DNA from: Apus apus
Lineage: Eukaryota > Chordata > Aves > Apodiformes > Apodidae
Length of the DNA: 64,000 nucleotides
Direction of reading: 5' to 3'
Assembly (NCBI RefSeq): GCF_020740795.1
Contig: NC_067294.1
Span: forward strand, 18,171,001 to 18,235,000
Numbering within the stretch: the first letter of the stretch is position 1; each line of letters opens with the position of its first letter. The notes under the pieces were generated by a model. That model was given only the letters and a program-made list of their open reading frames with translations. It was not told where the DNA came from and did not search any database. The translations under genes and the position numbers were made by a program. Positions 1-12,363 of the stretch are shown one piece after another.

Positions 1-626
1 GTCAGTGATGCCCTTGCAGGGAGCAGTGGGCATGAATATGAGGTGCATGGCATGCACAGAGCAGAGGAGATCAAGAGAGGTTCTCCTCCCCCTCTATTCT
101 GCGTTGGTGAAGCCGCATCTGGAGTATTGTGTCCAGTTCTGGGCCCCTCAGTTCCAGAAGGACAGGGAACTGCTGGAAAGAGTCCAGCGCAGAGCCACAA
201 AGATGATTAAGGGAGTGGAACATCTCCCTGATGAGGAAAGGCTGAGGGAGCTGGGGCTCTTGAGCTTGGAGGAGACTGAGGGGCGACCTCATCAATGTTT
301 ACAAGTACGTAAAGGGTGAGTGTCAAGAAGATGGAGTTAAGCTTTTTTCAGTGATGACCAGTGATAGGACAAGGAGTAATGGATACAAATTGCAGCATAG
401 GAGGTTTAAGGTGAATATCAGAAAAAAAATTTTTACTGTGAGAGTGACAGAGCCCTGGGACAGGCTGCCCAGAGAGGTTGTGGAGTCTTCCTCACCGGAG
501 ATATTCAAAACCCGCCTGGACACGTTCCTGTGTGATGTGCTCTAGGTGACCCTGCTCTGGCAGGGGGGTTGGACTAGATGATCTTTCAAGGTCCCTTCCA
601 ACCTCTAGGATTCTATGATTCTATGA
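1..626 (+). mobile_element. CR1 LINE, 3' part, cut by the window edge or 5'-truncated
   Basis: The sense strand encodes C-terminal reverse-transcriptase-region peptides of CR1 such as [15 protein letters not shown] and [17 protein letters not shown] in one frame to about 317. After a stop and frame change, [23 protein letters not shown] sequence continues to 545. The 3' UTR has CCCTGCTCTGGCAGGGGGGTTGG and the end is the octamer tail ATTCTATGATTCTATGA at 610-626. Clear CR1 similarity starts near base 38. The element is coding-dead. Confidence 0.92.
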
Positions 627-1778
627 GATGGTCACAATGCTCATCTTGTGTCTGTGAAACACACCTATTGGTATCTAACATGTCTGCTGCATTCAGCCAC
701 CCCATATCTGATTCCCAAATACCATCTAACTCTTAGCTTGCAAAACAAGCTAATCTTTTCATTAACACCCAGATTCCCAGGAATAATAATTGTAAACAAT
801 ATAATGAAACAAATTCAGCCTTTACTCTGCTTTGTGGCCCTAGCAGATATAAACACAACAACAGCTTTTCACAGAAGTTACTGAAATAACAAAACCAAGG
901 CAAAATTCAAACTTCATACCTTTGGAAACACACACAAGCCCCTTTAATTCTGATCAAGACATCTGTGAACATCAGATGTGGCTTCCTTGTTGAGTTCATT
1001 TTCCCGCAGGATGTCTTCAAATGACAGACCCACCTCTGTGCTGCCCCTCAGGGACTGCACGTGTGTGTATTCAGTAGAATAAATTGGGGTTGTTGTTTGT
1101 TATTATTTTTTATATTTTTATTTTGGAAATATTGCTTTTCAATTCCAATTGTCTCCTGGAGAGCAGATGTCCAGCTGATCCTCTAGCTATATTTGATTAT
1201 GCTATTGATTTTTTTTTCCTTTGAGGCCTGTGAAGCCAACTCTGCTCTGCCTGTTCAGAACCACAAATACCAAGTGAAGTGTTAATGAAGCTGCATCTGC
1301 AGGGCCAGATGCTGGTTTTAGTAACAGCTGTACCCAGATACTTCCCTGCTGTTGTATCTTCTGAAATAATGACAATAAATTCAATGTGATGTGCCATGTG
1401 TTATCTTGCCTGTTGCACACAGCTACTAGACAGTGCAAAGAATCTGACTTGAACCAGAAATGGTGTTTCTGGTAATAGAAAACATATTACTTCTTGCTGA
1501 CACTTGGAATGTGTTTGATCTGTGTTCAGTCAGCATGGGATTCTTAGATCCTGCATTTCCATACTTGCTTTTTAAAGTTAAATATGAGCTGCCCAAGATG
1601 AAGCAGGAAAGCCTTTGATATGTCCTTTGTCACTACATTACCTGCCCCACTAAGCACTGGGCCCCCACTTTCCTTAGCCTTCTTTTTGCAGCAGTTGTAC
1701 TTCTGGGAGCTTCCTCATGGCTGTGATATCACTCCCTGGTTCCACTCCAGCTCAGCTTGAGCTCTACTGACTGAACCA
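627..1778. other. Non-repetitive intergenic DNA, nothing recognised
   Basis: AT-rich sequence with a T/A-rich low-complexity patch at about 1087-1130. No gene, RNA or transposon could be recognised. Short open frames here look like chance. Confidence 0.6.
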
Positions 1779-1906
1779 TCAAGGCCAGGTTGGATGGGGC
1801 TTGGACCAACCTGGTCTAGTGGGAGGTGTCCCTGCTCATGCAGGGAGGTTGGATCTAGATGATCTCTAAGGTCCCTTCCAGCACAAACCATTCTATGGTT
1901 CTGTGA
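1779..1906 (+). mobile_element. CR1 LINE, short 3' end fragment
   Basis: It begins in the C-terminal coding end (AAGGCCAGGTTGGATGGGGC), then GTGGGAGGTGTCCCTGCTCATGCAGG and GGTCCCTTCCAGC, and closes with the tail TTCTATGGTTCTGTGA. It belongs to the most common group in this window, which has the words CATGCAGGG and GGGAGGTGTCCCTG in its 3' UTR. Confidence 0.9.
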
Positions 1907-4900
1907 CCTCAGCATGGTCAATCAGGTCTCTACATTCCTTCCAAGCAGTCTGCCCCCACATTCACTGTGTAAATCCTCTTACATTTGAGCTCAGTCAGGA
2001 GTCTGCTCCTTGTTCGTGTTGGTTTCTGCCATGTCTGTCTGACTTCCCATCAGTTGGAATGGCACCTTGTGCTTTGAGAAGGCTCTCCTTGAAAACCAGA
2101 AGAGTCTGTCCTGGGTCCTTTGCCCTTCATTGTAGTAGTAAGTTGAGCAGAACTTTCTAGGGAATGTGATCAGGATGTGGGTAAAACAGGCTGGGATGTA
2201 GATTGATGACAAAACAGATTAACATTTGCTCATTTGAAGGGTTGTACAAACACAAATGCAACCAAAAGGAAACAGGAGGAAGGATTTAATATGTTACCCA
2301 TGCAAGCTGAAATATTTCACTACCTGGGGTTCCTCAGGGGTTGTGTTTATAACTCTAACCCCCACAGACTAGCTAGAAAGGATGATTCTACTGTCACATT
2401 CTACTTATAACACCTTCTGTATATTCCTGGTTTACTCCTTGTGTGCAAGCTAAAGCATAAAGCTCAGTTTAGAAGCAACAAGAACATCTTCAGTCATCAG
2501 ATATTACTCATTGTGTCATTTGCTACTGACCACACCTACATGTCCCCCAGAGATCTTAGTATTTTTTGGTTTTGACACTGATTTCCCATATTTGACCCTT
2601 CACATTTTCTGTCTTTTGTCTTAATGAAAGTCAAGTTTGAGGAAAAATCTGGAAAATATTTAATAGCAAAATACTAGGATGCAAATGACACTCCTAGAAA
2701 AAGGTAAGTAATTGCTATTTACAAAAATTCAAACTCCAGACACAACTTTTCAAGCCAAACCTGCTTTAATAAGCTACTAATCAGAAACTGTTTTGATGTT
2801 TGATATCTCCTGGTTACTTACCAGCTGGACATCTTTGTAATTGAGGTTGCCAGAAGTATGACATGCCAGCTCCTGGCCCTCTCTTTCCTTCCCTTACTCA
2901 GTCTCAGGCCAGGATACCTGGCCTTTGGAGAAGACAGAGCTGGTAGCTGATAGCTCTGGCATGTCTCTCAATGTGGCTCTGTAGAAATGACTAACCTGAG
3001 CAATACACATCTTCATTTTACAAACAGAAAGCGCTGAAGGAGCAGATAAAGGAGCCCAGGGCAAAGGCAGAAGATCTCTGCACGTCACCAGACCACAAAA
3101 ACCCCTGCCCAAAAATACAGGGAGAGTCCCATGAGCAAATGGACTTGCTTGTTAGTGACAGTGTCACATCTGTCAGGGTCAGCTAGGAGAGAAGCAGAGG
3201 GAAACCTGCCCGTAATTTGGATTAATCAAAGCGAGGCTACTTCAAATCCTGATTAGTTTTTGTTTGTGGCACTTTAGAGCTTGTTTTGGCACATGAAATT
3301 TCCTTGTCATTTGATTGTGCCTTCTCATGCAGTTTCTATACAAAAAGCCAAGCACTGTAACCAGCAGACTCAACCGAGTTGTATCAAAGGAAGAGAGGCT
3401 GGCAGGGAGCTCAGCTTACAGAAGTGGGGAGATTAATATATAAAATAAATACCATATGAGTTTTTTTCATAACAATTTTTATTCTCTTGCCTTCTGCACT
3501 ATTTTTTAGCCCTTCATTCTTCCAGAGTTCTCCATTTTTACTTTTCTTTTTCTGATATCCATTGTTTTTCCCCTCTGTTCTCCTTTTCTAACGTTCCTTC
3601 CTAAGTAGGACACCAGCTCATCATGATACATTCAGACCACACCAGCAAATTCAGAATCATGAAGTGCAGTTTTAAGTTAAGCAACATGAGCTTGTCCATT
3701 CCATTCAAGCACAAGACAAATCTGCAGCTGGTATCTGAAAGTACTGGGTGATCTCTTGTTTCTGCATAGAACTGAACCCTTGGCACATCATCTGCAATAA
3801 TAAATCTAGTCTAATGGCAAAGGACTTTAGACCAACTTCAAAACACAACAAAAACAAAACACAGTCTTAGGTCTGCATTTCCCTCTGCTCAAGAGTCAAT
3901 CACTCAGCTGCTTCTTAGAGATGACTACATTTGCAAGAGAACTAACAGCCATCTTAACAGAAGAATGTGATGAAGAACAATTGTGATGAAGACACAACTT
4001 GTATGAGACTGAGTTTCTGCAAATATGGAAAAAATTCCCAGACACAGTCCAATGCATTTTAAATAATTCAGGTGGAAAGTTCTGAGGAAGGAAGAAACCT
4101 AAAAAACACTGAGAAAAACATGTCAGCAAGAAAACGCTGAGGGACAAGCCTGAGGATCAGGCTGTGGATCTGCTGTGGTTGCAACACAGGGACACAGCCC
4201 AGTGAGAACAGATCTCACCACTCATCTTCTTTCTTAGCTGAGTATTCCCAGAGAATGGAACTGAGGAGCTTTTCCTCAGTGCTGCAAAGACCAAGTTCAC
4301 TTTCTAGGACAAATCAGAAATGTTTCCAAGATCTACTGGTCTCTGCCAGGTGATAGAAGTTTTTAAGGAATCTGACTGTAATTTTGGGATTGGCAGAGGG
4401 CAGCAGTGTCCTACTTCTACTTTTGGTATTCCCTACTAGCAGTAGCTGGAAGCTTAAATCAGCCTTGTAATTTACAGGTATTTCCCCGTGGCCACAGGTC
4501 CTCTTTGTTCACCACAGATGGATAAAGCAGCAATTTCTCAACCTCTCCTGTGAACTCTGGGCCAGATTTGGTTATAGGTCATCTCATACTAGAATCTTGC
4601 CAAATGATTTTCACTTGTTGATGATCTTCTGACCACTGACCAAGAATGAATGTTCTTAGGGTTTTTTGTATGTATCATCTGTCACAGATACCAATGACCA
4701 CAAAACACTGAGCTCTTTGTACACCTGGGCAGAAGAGGCAGAGCTCCATTTTTCTCTTGAGGAGAAACTGAGCAACAGCAACATATGAATACTTCGTAGT
4801 TTGGATGATCAAAGGGAGCTCCACAGAGGTTTTCTGCCTCTATAATAATGTCATATTTTTTTGCCCTCTGGTCTGTTCCTTCAGGGGCAACTTACCATGT

Positions 4901-7887
4901 CCAGATAATAGCTGCTTATCAAATACGTTCATAGCAACCCCTGTCACCTCTCTGCACTCCAAAGACCCCTCAGGGTTCCTTACTCATCACATTCTCTCCC
5001 AAGCCAGCCCAGGATGTAGCTGATGTGTGTGGAGATGGATGGCAATGGGGATTAGAGAGAGCTGAGAACTTCATATAGTTACTCTGCACTTCATCTGCTT
5101 CTACATTCTGTCTCCTCATGTGGAAGGTCCCCAGGGAAGGTTTCTGGATAAATAATGAACATCACCAGGAAATCATGAAAAGATTAGACAGGATCTGTAA
5201 GAAGACAGCTTGTTCACCCAAATCTGATTTCCTAGTGAGCTTCATTCCAATATTCAGGGCCCTTTCATGCTCCAAGATATCATGCAGAGCTTTCTTACAC
5301 CAGGAGGCATCATACACCAGTCCTAGGTGTTGTGAGTTGTCTAGACTCCTAGACACTTGGGAGTCTAAAAGAGTATCTCTCAAAGCAAAAATCTTCCAGT
5401 TCCTACACCGTGCAACTTCCTATTTCTAAAAATTCAGGAGTTTGATCCAGTGACTGTATGACTGCTCCAGTATGGCCTGAAAGATTCCAAGGTAAAATCA
5501 CTGTATTTGAAGATGAAAGTTCCAGAAGAGGTGGAAGAGCAGATAACAAAGGTAACAAACCTTTGGACATGTACCTAGGAAAAGATAATGTCTCAGAAAC
5601 CCCTGAGAAACCCACAGAGTGATTCACAAGGAGGTTGTGAAGCAAAACCAGAATCCCTCAGGAGATGCTTCCGTGCCAAAAATGTTTTAAAGTCACAATT
5701 ATTGTGCTAAAAGTCACTTTGAGATGTGGTAACACACAAATGGAGGGAAACACATCACCAAAGATAGACAGACTTCTGATGTTGTTAGTTACTATTTGGG
5801 ACTTCAGCTGTTTGGCCAAATGATCGTGGTTTTTTTGTGTTTGTACCTGCCTGTGTCAGTCTGGTGTGAGCCCCAGAACAGGCTTTTTGGGTAAATTCTT
5901 CTGCTATAATTACTGGTTTATCCAGTCCAAAGAAAATGTGAATTCATAAACTGGTTTTCATTCTAACATCAAATATATATAAATGTTCTTTCTCGTTTAG
6001 ACAACAACTTTATTTATCTTGCTCTTGAAATGTTGATTGGGTGAAGCACTTCTGAAATACTCTGAGAAGTCATGTATCATCTGGGCTGTCACCTTGGCTT
6101 TACCTGGTGTCATTTAACATAAAAGACATTGTACCCTGTGAGTCAACTGTGTATTTTGGCAGTTTCCAACATCACCATTTGCTGCTTTGGTCTTCTATTT
6201 CATTACACCACCCACTGTAAATTAAAAAGGAGTTCAAATAAACCCCTGCAAATTTGTACTCTGCTTAGTAAAACCTCCAGCAAGTTTCCTAGTTTCTAAA
6301 CAGCAGCCATGAAGCTTTTGTAATATTTTTAATTAACTGCAGTCCCTAGGTCCATGGGTAATTCTGACTGATTTTTATTCTGCTTCTACAATATCCGTTT
6401 TAGAACGAACAAGTGGCCACCTCACCCAGGCTGGCTCCAGTGCAACGTGTTCAGAAACTTAGTTGATTCAAGGAAATGTTATCAACAGATAAAAGGCTTG
6501 AAGGAAATGAAATGTGAGGAAAGAGAGTTAAAAATGTATAGCTGAGGGAGAAATAGATGAGAAGGTGAGACAAAAATCAAAAGTGTGTCAACAATGAGGC
6601 AAGGATTAGCACAGTGGTACAAAACTAAGCATGTGCACAAGAAGACTTAGGGGAAGATGTAAACTGAATGCTAAGGAACTGTTGGGGTTTATTTACATAT
6701 GGATCTCTGCAAGTCCAAACCTAATCTCCATATAAAAGCACACTCTAAAATTGATTATAGCAATTTTTGGTGAATATTTTGGAGTAAAGGTGAGAAATAG
6801 AAACCAGGAAAGAGAACGATCAGTCTTCTTGACCTACTTGATCATTTACCTTCTAATATCTTTTCTCCAACTGCAAATTGTAATATAAAAATATAAAGCT
6901 TACAGGGAAGTACCCAAAATCTAAGAGGAACTGCTGCAGTTACTGAAACAAATTAGCATTCCTAGTACCAAAATTCAAGGTTTAACCTCAGTTTTAAATT
7001 TACCCAGGTGTGCAAAGATAAGGAAAGGTATTACCTGCATCACTTGTTAAGTGTTCATTAGCATGCAAAGGAAGTTTGTGCTGCTACCTGATTTGTATCA
7101 CCAGCAAATCTATAGTGCTTTTAATAAGTCTGGGTTTGGTCAGGCTGCATGTGGTTTTGATGAAGAGTTCATGACCTGAATGTTGAGGAGTAATCACCAT
7201 ATCTGCCTCACAACAGCCCTTCAGCCACATGGGAAACAAGAACACCCATGGGAACTACTACAAACACAACCAATACAGCCCAGGGAGAGATGATGATATT
7301 TTAGGAAACAAAACCCAGTGAAGGGATTATTGCCAGATATGGTATTTAAAAGAAAACAACCAAAACACCACAAAACCAAACAAAAAAAAAAAAACAAACC
7401 AGAATAAAAGGAAAAAAACAGAGCATTTGAAGATTAAGCAACTGTGCAAAATGAGAAAGGCTCTTTCCCAAAATCCTGAGGCAAGTACCAAAAGAACTGG
7501 GCCAATATTAGCATATGCATTCAGTACACTTCTGGAAGCAAGGAGATGTTTAGTAAGATACAAGTGTAACACCTGCTTTTTATACTAAGAAAAAGCTAAG
7601 ACTAAAAGAATGCAGGAAGGGTAACAGAGGACACAGCTCAGCCAAGAAGGAGCAGGCCTGCTCGACTGTTATGATTTAATTAAGGAGAGTTTGACTCACT
7701 GGGATTCACACATGGGAGATCATTCCTATCAAATCTGACAGAATTTTCCATGTTGGTAACAAATATCACAGGGGGAAACTGTGGACATGATTCGAGGTTG
7801 TGCTGCAATATTGTGAAATCAGAAAGGTAAAGATGAGATGATGAACAGTCTGAAAAGCCTGCGAAAGGAAAAGGCTGGTTCTGAAGT
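1907..7887. other. Longest CR1-free intergenic block on the left side; nothing recognised
   Basis: About 6 kb of AT-rich single-copy-looking DNA. It has an A-run at 7381-7394 but no clear gene, RNA or repeat. The medium open frames (for example 5118-5429 plus) have no recognisable domain and fit chance expectation. Confidence 0.55.
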
Positions 7888-8270
7888 GAGAGAGTTGGGG
7901 TGTTCAGCCTGGAGAAGAGAAGGCTCCAGGGAGACCTTAGAGCACCTTCCAGGGCCTGAAGGGGCTCCAGGAAAGCTGGGGAGGGGCTTGGGACAAGGGC
8001 AGGGAGGGAGAGGACAAGGGGCAATGGCTTTAAAAGGAAGAGGGGAGGTTTAAGTGAGACATTAGGAAGAAATTCTTTGTTGTGAGGGTGGTGAGAGCCT
8101 GGCCCAGGTTGCCCAGGGAAGCTGTGGCTGCCCCATCCCTGGCAGTGTTGAAGGGCAGGTTGGATGGGGCTTGGAGCAGCCTGGGCTGGTGGGAGGTGTC
8201 CCTGCCCATGCAGGGGGTTGGATTTGGATGGTCTTTAAGGTCCCTTCCAAACCATTCTATGATTCTATGA
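7888..8270 (+). mobile_element. CR1 LINE, 3' fragment (383 bp)
   Basis: Sense sequence begins GAGAGTTGGGGTGTTCAGCC and runs through CAGGGAGACCTTAGAGCACC, the peptide region around [36 protein letters not shown], and the tail ATTCTATGATTCTATGA. The coding part is shortened around 7990-8040 and is not a working frame. It is of the common GCATGGGCAGGGACACC group, as shown by the complement of its 3' UTR. Confidence 0.93.
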
Positions 8271-9330
8271 ATATATGAAATCAAAGGATGAAGCATGGTT
8301 AAAATTATTTACTCAGCCTCATCAGATGAAACTTATCTGCCTATTCCTAATATCTTTTGGCCAACTAACTAATACACCACTTCTAGCAAAACATTAATTC
8401 CCATGTCTTGCTGCCTCATCTTCTAAAAGGGCATAAATTGTACATTATGTAAAAATGACCAATTCTTTATTTGAATCTGGTCTTGTCTTTTCTTCCTGGG
8501 AGGTCCTGGGACCTTCCAGTTATTTTTATGGATGGTTTCTATGCCAGGGCTCACCAGGAAGGAGCCCAGCCTATGTTCAGCTGACTGTTAATTTTCTCAA
8601 ACAACCCTCTGGTGTTTTCTGTCAGCTGAGGCTGTTGTGCTACCCAAAAAGTAGCTCTAGAGAACCTCCAGGTTACTGCTTGTTGAAAAAACATCTTTAG
8701 TCAATGCTCCTCAGCTCGAAAACTCATCCCCTTACTTGGCTTAAGAAAGACAAAGTTTGGTGACTTTGGCCCCAAAATTGTACTTCAGTGAAGACTGAAG
8801 TTGTTTGTGCAAGTCCAAAATGTTCCCAGATAAAGGTTTGCTAAGGTTGGAGGCAGACACTTGAGATAATATCAACCAAATAAAGAATGTTCAAGTTAAA
8901 GAATTGTTCATTTATTTTACCAAGAGTAATGTTTACAGCAATGTAATCTGTTGCAAAGATCATTGTAAAATAGCCTCATATTTGGAAGGAAATGAAATGC
9001 AAGGCTTGGGCAGTTATCTGTTCTGAAGATCAGAGCTGGGGCCACACAAATTGATTCTCTAATAACATTCTGAGCTCAGTTTGCAGACTCTCAGAACTTT
9101 CAGTTTGGCAGCAAACAAGCACCACATCCATCTCTGTCAGGCTGATACTGCAGCCATTTCATAAACAGAAAGGAGGATTTTGGGTTCCTTACAGAGAAAA
9201 TGTGATAACAATGTATATACACTAAGTCATGCTTGGAAAATTGAATCCTGTAAGTTCATCTACATTGTAATACCTTTTCAAACCCATGTGCTTGTGTGGT
9301 AGTAAGTATTTACTTTGCAGGGTTCAGAGA
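8271..9330. other. Intergenic DNA, nothing recognised
   Basis: About 1 kb of AT-rich sequence with no gene or repeat that I can identify. Confidence 0.55.
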
Positions 9331-9480
9331 GTCATAGAATGGTGTGGGTTGGAAGGGACCTTAAAGATCATCTAGATCAAATACCTCTGCACGGGGAGGC
9401 ACAACCCCCACTAGACCAGGTTGGTCAGCGCCCTGTCCAACCTGCCCTTGAACATTTCCAGGGATGGGGCAGCCACAACT
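9331..9480 (-). mobile_element. CR1 LINE, short 3' end, divergent group
   Basis: It starts TCATAGAATGGTGTGGGTTGG and continues with GGAAGGGACCTTAAAGATCATC, then CCTCTGCACGGGGAGGCACA and ACCAGGTTGG, ending in GGGATGGGGCAGCCACAAC. The 3' UTR words differ from the main group (CTGCACGGGGAGG in place of GCATGGGCAGGG), so it is another and probably older CR1 group. Confidence 0.88.
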
Positions 9481-10331
9481 GAAAGTTGTGAAAAGCAGTG
9501 AAAGCTGCACTGCATCCCACAGCTGCATCACGAAGCCCTGTGCCAGTAGTTGCTCAGGGAAGGAGATGCATAAATCCCCTTTCTGGAGTGATTTGTGGAG
9601 AGAGGGAGCAAGCCAGAGGAGGAAAGCTTCCATGCCACAGAGCTGTGGTGCACGTCTGCAACACAAATGCCTCCAGATGACTGTAAGTCCTTGACTACTT
9701 ACATGTCTGGAAGTTTAGCTGTTGCCCGACAGACCTGAAGAGGGAATTGTGCAGTACTGAGTGAAGGGCAAAAAGAAAAACCCACAAGTGACTGGTGCTG
9801 GAGATCCCAAACTGGACATGTTTTCCTTTATGCCTACCACAGACCATCTCACCCAACCCACCTGGGGAACCAGTCAGTCACAGCTTTCTAGTTGCTCTGG
9901 TCCCCCAACCCTGACTCCTGAGCTCTGAAAGGACCTGGGACTGCAGAGGGGATATATTGGACACAGGCTGTGAGTATAAAGCAACATCATTTGTATTTTT
10001 CCCTCATTTCCCCTCATTCATGGGTATGTTACCATAAGTGTTGTATGCAAAACAAGGGAGGTAATTATTCTGCTCTACTTGGTATTAGTGAGAGCTTGAT
10101 TCCTCCTTTGGGCACAAAGAAGCACGGACACAGAGAACACCCAACAGAGAGCAAGAAAAATAAGGTTTTTCAAAATCTTTCTTCAAAGAAGAATCATTTA
10201 GAGGATAAAAAAGGAGGTTGGAGCAAAGGGAGAAGAGTCTTCCAGTTTGCCAAAGCTTCTTGCAACAAAGACAGTGATCAATTCTTCAGTGTCCTCTGGA
10301 GGAGGGGAAGAAATAATCTGCTTAATTTGCA
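9481..10331. other. Intergenic DNA, nothing recognised
   Basis: No repeat or gene recognised. A 124-codon open frame at 9970-10344 (plus) has no identifiable domain and is of a length expected by chance in 64 kb. Confidence 0.55.
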
Positions 10332-10480
10332 GCAGAGGATTTAGGTTACACACTAGAAAAAACTTGCTACTATAGAGCAGCAGAGCTAAGCTCTGGGACA
10401 GGCTCTCTGGAGAAGGAGCAGGATTCCTTCAATAAGAAGTTTTAAGAACTATTTTGGCTGCTGTGTCAGGGATAGGAGCT
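10332..10480 (+). mobile_element. Possible ancient CR1-like LINE remnant
   Basis: The order of weakly preserved words follows the CR1 C-terminal coding end: GCAGAGGATTTAGGTTACAC (as in RRFRL..), AGAAAAAACTTGCT, CTCTGGGACAGGCTCTCTGG (as in WDRLPRE), then ATTCCTTCAATAAGAAGTTT. There is no preserved tail. It is much more decayed than the other copies and could be coincidental. Confidence 0.45.
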
Positions 10481-10930
10481 GCATGTCTTTAGCAGCAGTA
10501 TTGGGTGATTGTTCCACTAGAAACCAGAAGAGAAGGTGAAAGTCAATTATTTGAGGGCAGAACCTGCTAAAGCAGTTTATGGCTTTCTCACCCAGCTGCT
10601 ACAGTATTTTTGACACTGGCTTCCCTAATTTAGAAGAATTCCTGTTTGTGAAACAATACCCACAGAAAGCACACTCTACCTAACAGTGCAACATGTTCAC
10701 ACTGGTGAATTCCAGTGTATTGATTTTCATGCATAAAGGTTGTTTGTGTTTTGTTCACCTTGGAAATCCTCTCTCTTCCCACATGACATAAAGTGAACTC
10801 TTAGTTGCTGAGATACTTTGACACGTAACAACCTTTTCAAATGGGAGGAAAATGTTAGCCTGGTATTTTCTTTTGGTGACCTGTATGTTGAGTTCAGCTC
10901 CTTCCTAGACATGACAAGAAGCAAGGTTGA
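10481..10930. other. Intergenic DNA, nothing recognised
   Basis: About 450 bases without a recognisable gene or repeat. Confidence 0.5.
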
Positions 10931-11470
10931 CATAGAATGGACAGAGTTGGAAGGGACCTTAAAGATCAAGTTCCAACTCCCCTGCATGGGCAGGGACACC
11001 TCCCACCAGCCCAGGTTGCTCCAAGCCCCATCCAACCTGCCCTTCAACACTGCCAGGGATGGGGCAGCCACAGCTTCCCTGGGCAACCTGGCCCAGGCTC
11101 TCACCATCTTCACACTAAAGAATTTCCTCCTGATCTCTAACCTAAATCTCCCTTCTTCTAGTTTTAATCCATTATCCCTTGTCCTCTCACCACAAGTCCT
11201 TGTCAAAACTCCTTCCACATCTTTCCTGTAGCTCCTTCAGGCACTGGAAGGCCACTATGAGGTCCCACCAGAGCCATCTCTTCTTCAGGCTCAACACCCC
11301 CAATTCCCTCAGCCTGTCTCCATAAGACAGCTGCTCCAGCCCTCAGATAATTTTTGTGGCCTCCTCTGGACACTTTCCAACAGGTAGACATCTTCCTTAT
11401 GTTGGGGGATCCAGAGCTGGACACAGTATTCCAGGTGAGGTCTCACCAGGGCAGAGTAGAGGGGCTGAGT
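10931..11470 (-). mobile_element. CR1 LINE, 3' fragment, left arm of a head-to-head pair
   Basis: It starts with the complemented tail CATAGAATGGACAGAGTTGG, then CCCTGCATGGGCAGGGACAC and GGGATGGGGCAGCCACAGC, and extends into the coding region as far as the complement of the [12 protein letters not shown] segment (GAGCTGGACACAGTATTCC). Its 5' end meets the 5' end of the next, oppositely oriented copy. It belongs to the main group and the reading frame is broken. Confidence 0.93.
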
Positions 11471-12363
11471 GTCTTCCCAGCAAGTTTGCTGATGACACAA
11501 AGCTGGGAGGACTGGCTGATTCACCTGAAGGCTGTGCAGCCATTCAGCAGGAGTTGGAGAGGCTGGAGAGCTGGGCAAAGAGGAACCTTCTGAGGTTCAA
11601 CAAGAGCAAGTGCAGAGTCCTGCACCTGGGAAGGAACAACAAAATGCACCAGGACAGGTGAGGACGTGATCTACTAGAGAGCAGCTCAATGGAGAAGGAC
11701 CTTGGAGTCCTGGTAGACAACAAGTTATCCATGGGACAACCATGTGCCCTTGTGGCCAAGAAGGCCAGTGGTATCTTGGGGTGCATCAGGAGGAGTGTGT
11801 CCAGCAGATCAAGGGAGGTTCTCCTCCCCCTCTACTTAGGCCTGGTGAGACCTCACTTGGAGTGTTGCATCCAGTTCTGGGCTCCCCAGTTCCAGAGGGA
11901 CAGGGATCTACTGGAGAGAGTCCAAGGGAGGCTACGAGGATGAGGAAGGGTCTGGAACACCTGCCTGATGAGGAAAGGCTGAGAGACCTTGGGCTGTTTG
12001 GTCTAGAGAGGAGAAGACTGAGGGGGGATCTAATGAATGTCTATAAATACATGAGGGCATCAAGAAGGCAGGACAAGCTCTTGTCACTTGTGCCCTGGGA
12101 CAGGACGAGGGGCAATGGATTCAAACTGGAGCCCAGGAAGTTCCACCTCAACATGAGGAAGAGCTTCTTTCCAGTGTGGGTGACAGAGCCCTGGGACAGG
12201 CTGCCCAGAGAGGTTGTGGAGTCTCCTTCTCTGGAGACTTTCCAGCCCTGTCTGGATGCCTTTCTGAGTGACCTGCCCTAGTTTTGGTCCTGCTCTGGCA
12301 GGGGGGTTGACCTGTTGATCTTCAGAGGTCCCTTCCAACCCCTAATATTCTGTGATTCTGTGA
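11471..12363 (+). mobile_element. CR1 LINE, longest copy, retains the reverse-transcriptase FADD box
   Basis: This 0.9-kb copy reaches further 5' than any other here. TTTGCTGATGAC at 11485-11496 encodes the FADD catalytic box of the CR1 reverse transcriptase in [11 protein letters not shown], followed by [17 protein letters not shown]. Later come [20 protein letters not shown] and [13 protein letters not shown]. The frame changes near 11660-11690 and again near 11930, so no full product could be made. The 3' UTR has GGTCCTGCTCTGGCAGGGGG and the tail TATTCTGTGATTCTGTGA. It belongs to the group whose UTR complement reads CTGCCAGAGCAGG, like 49117-49690. Confidence 0.95.
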
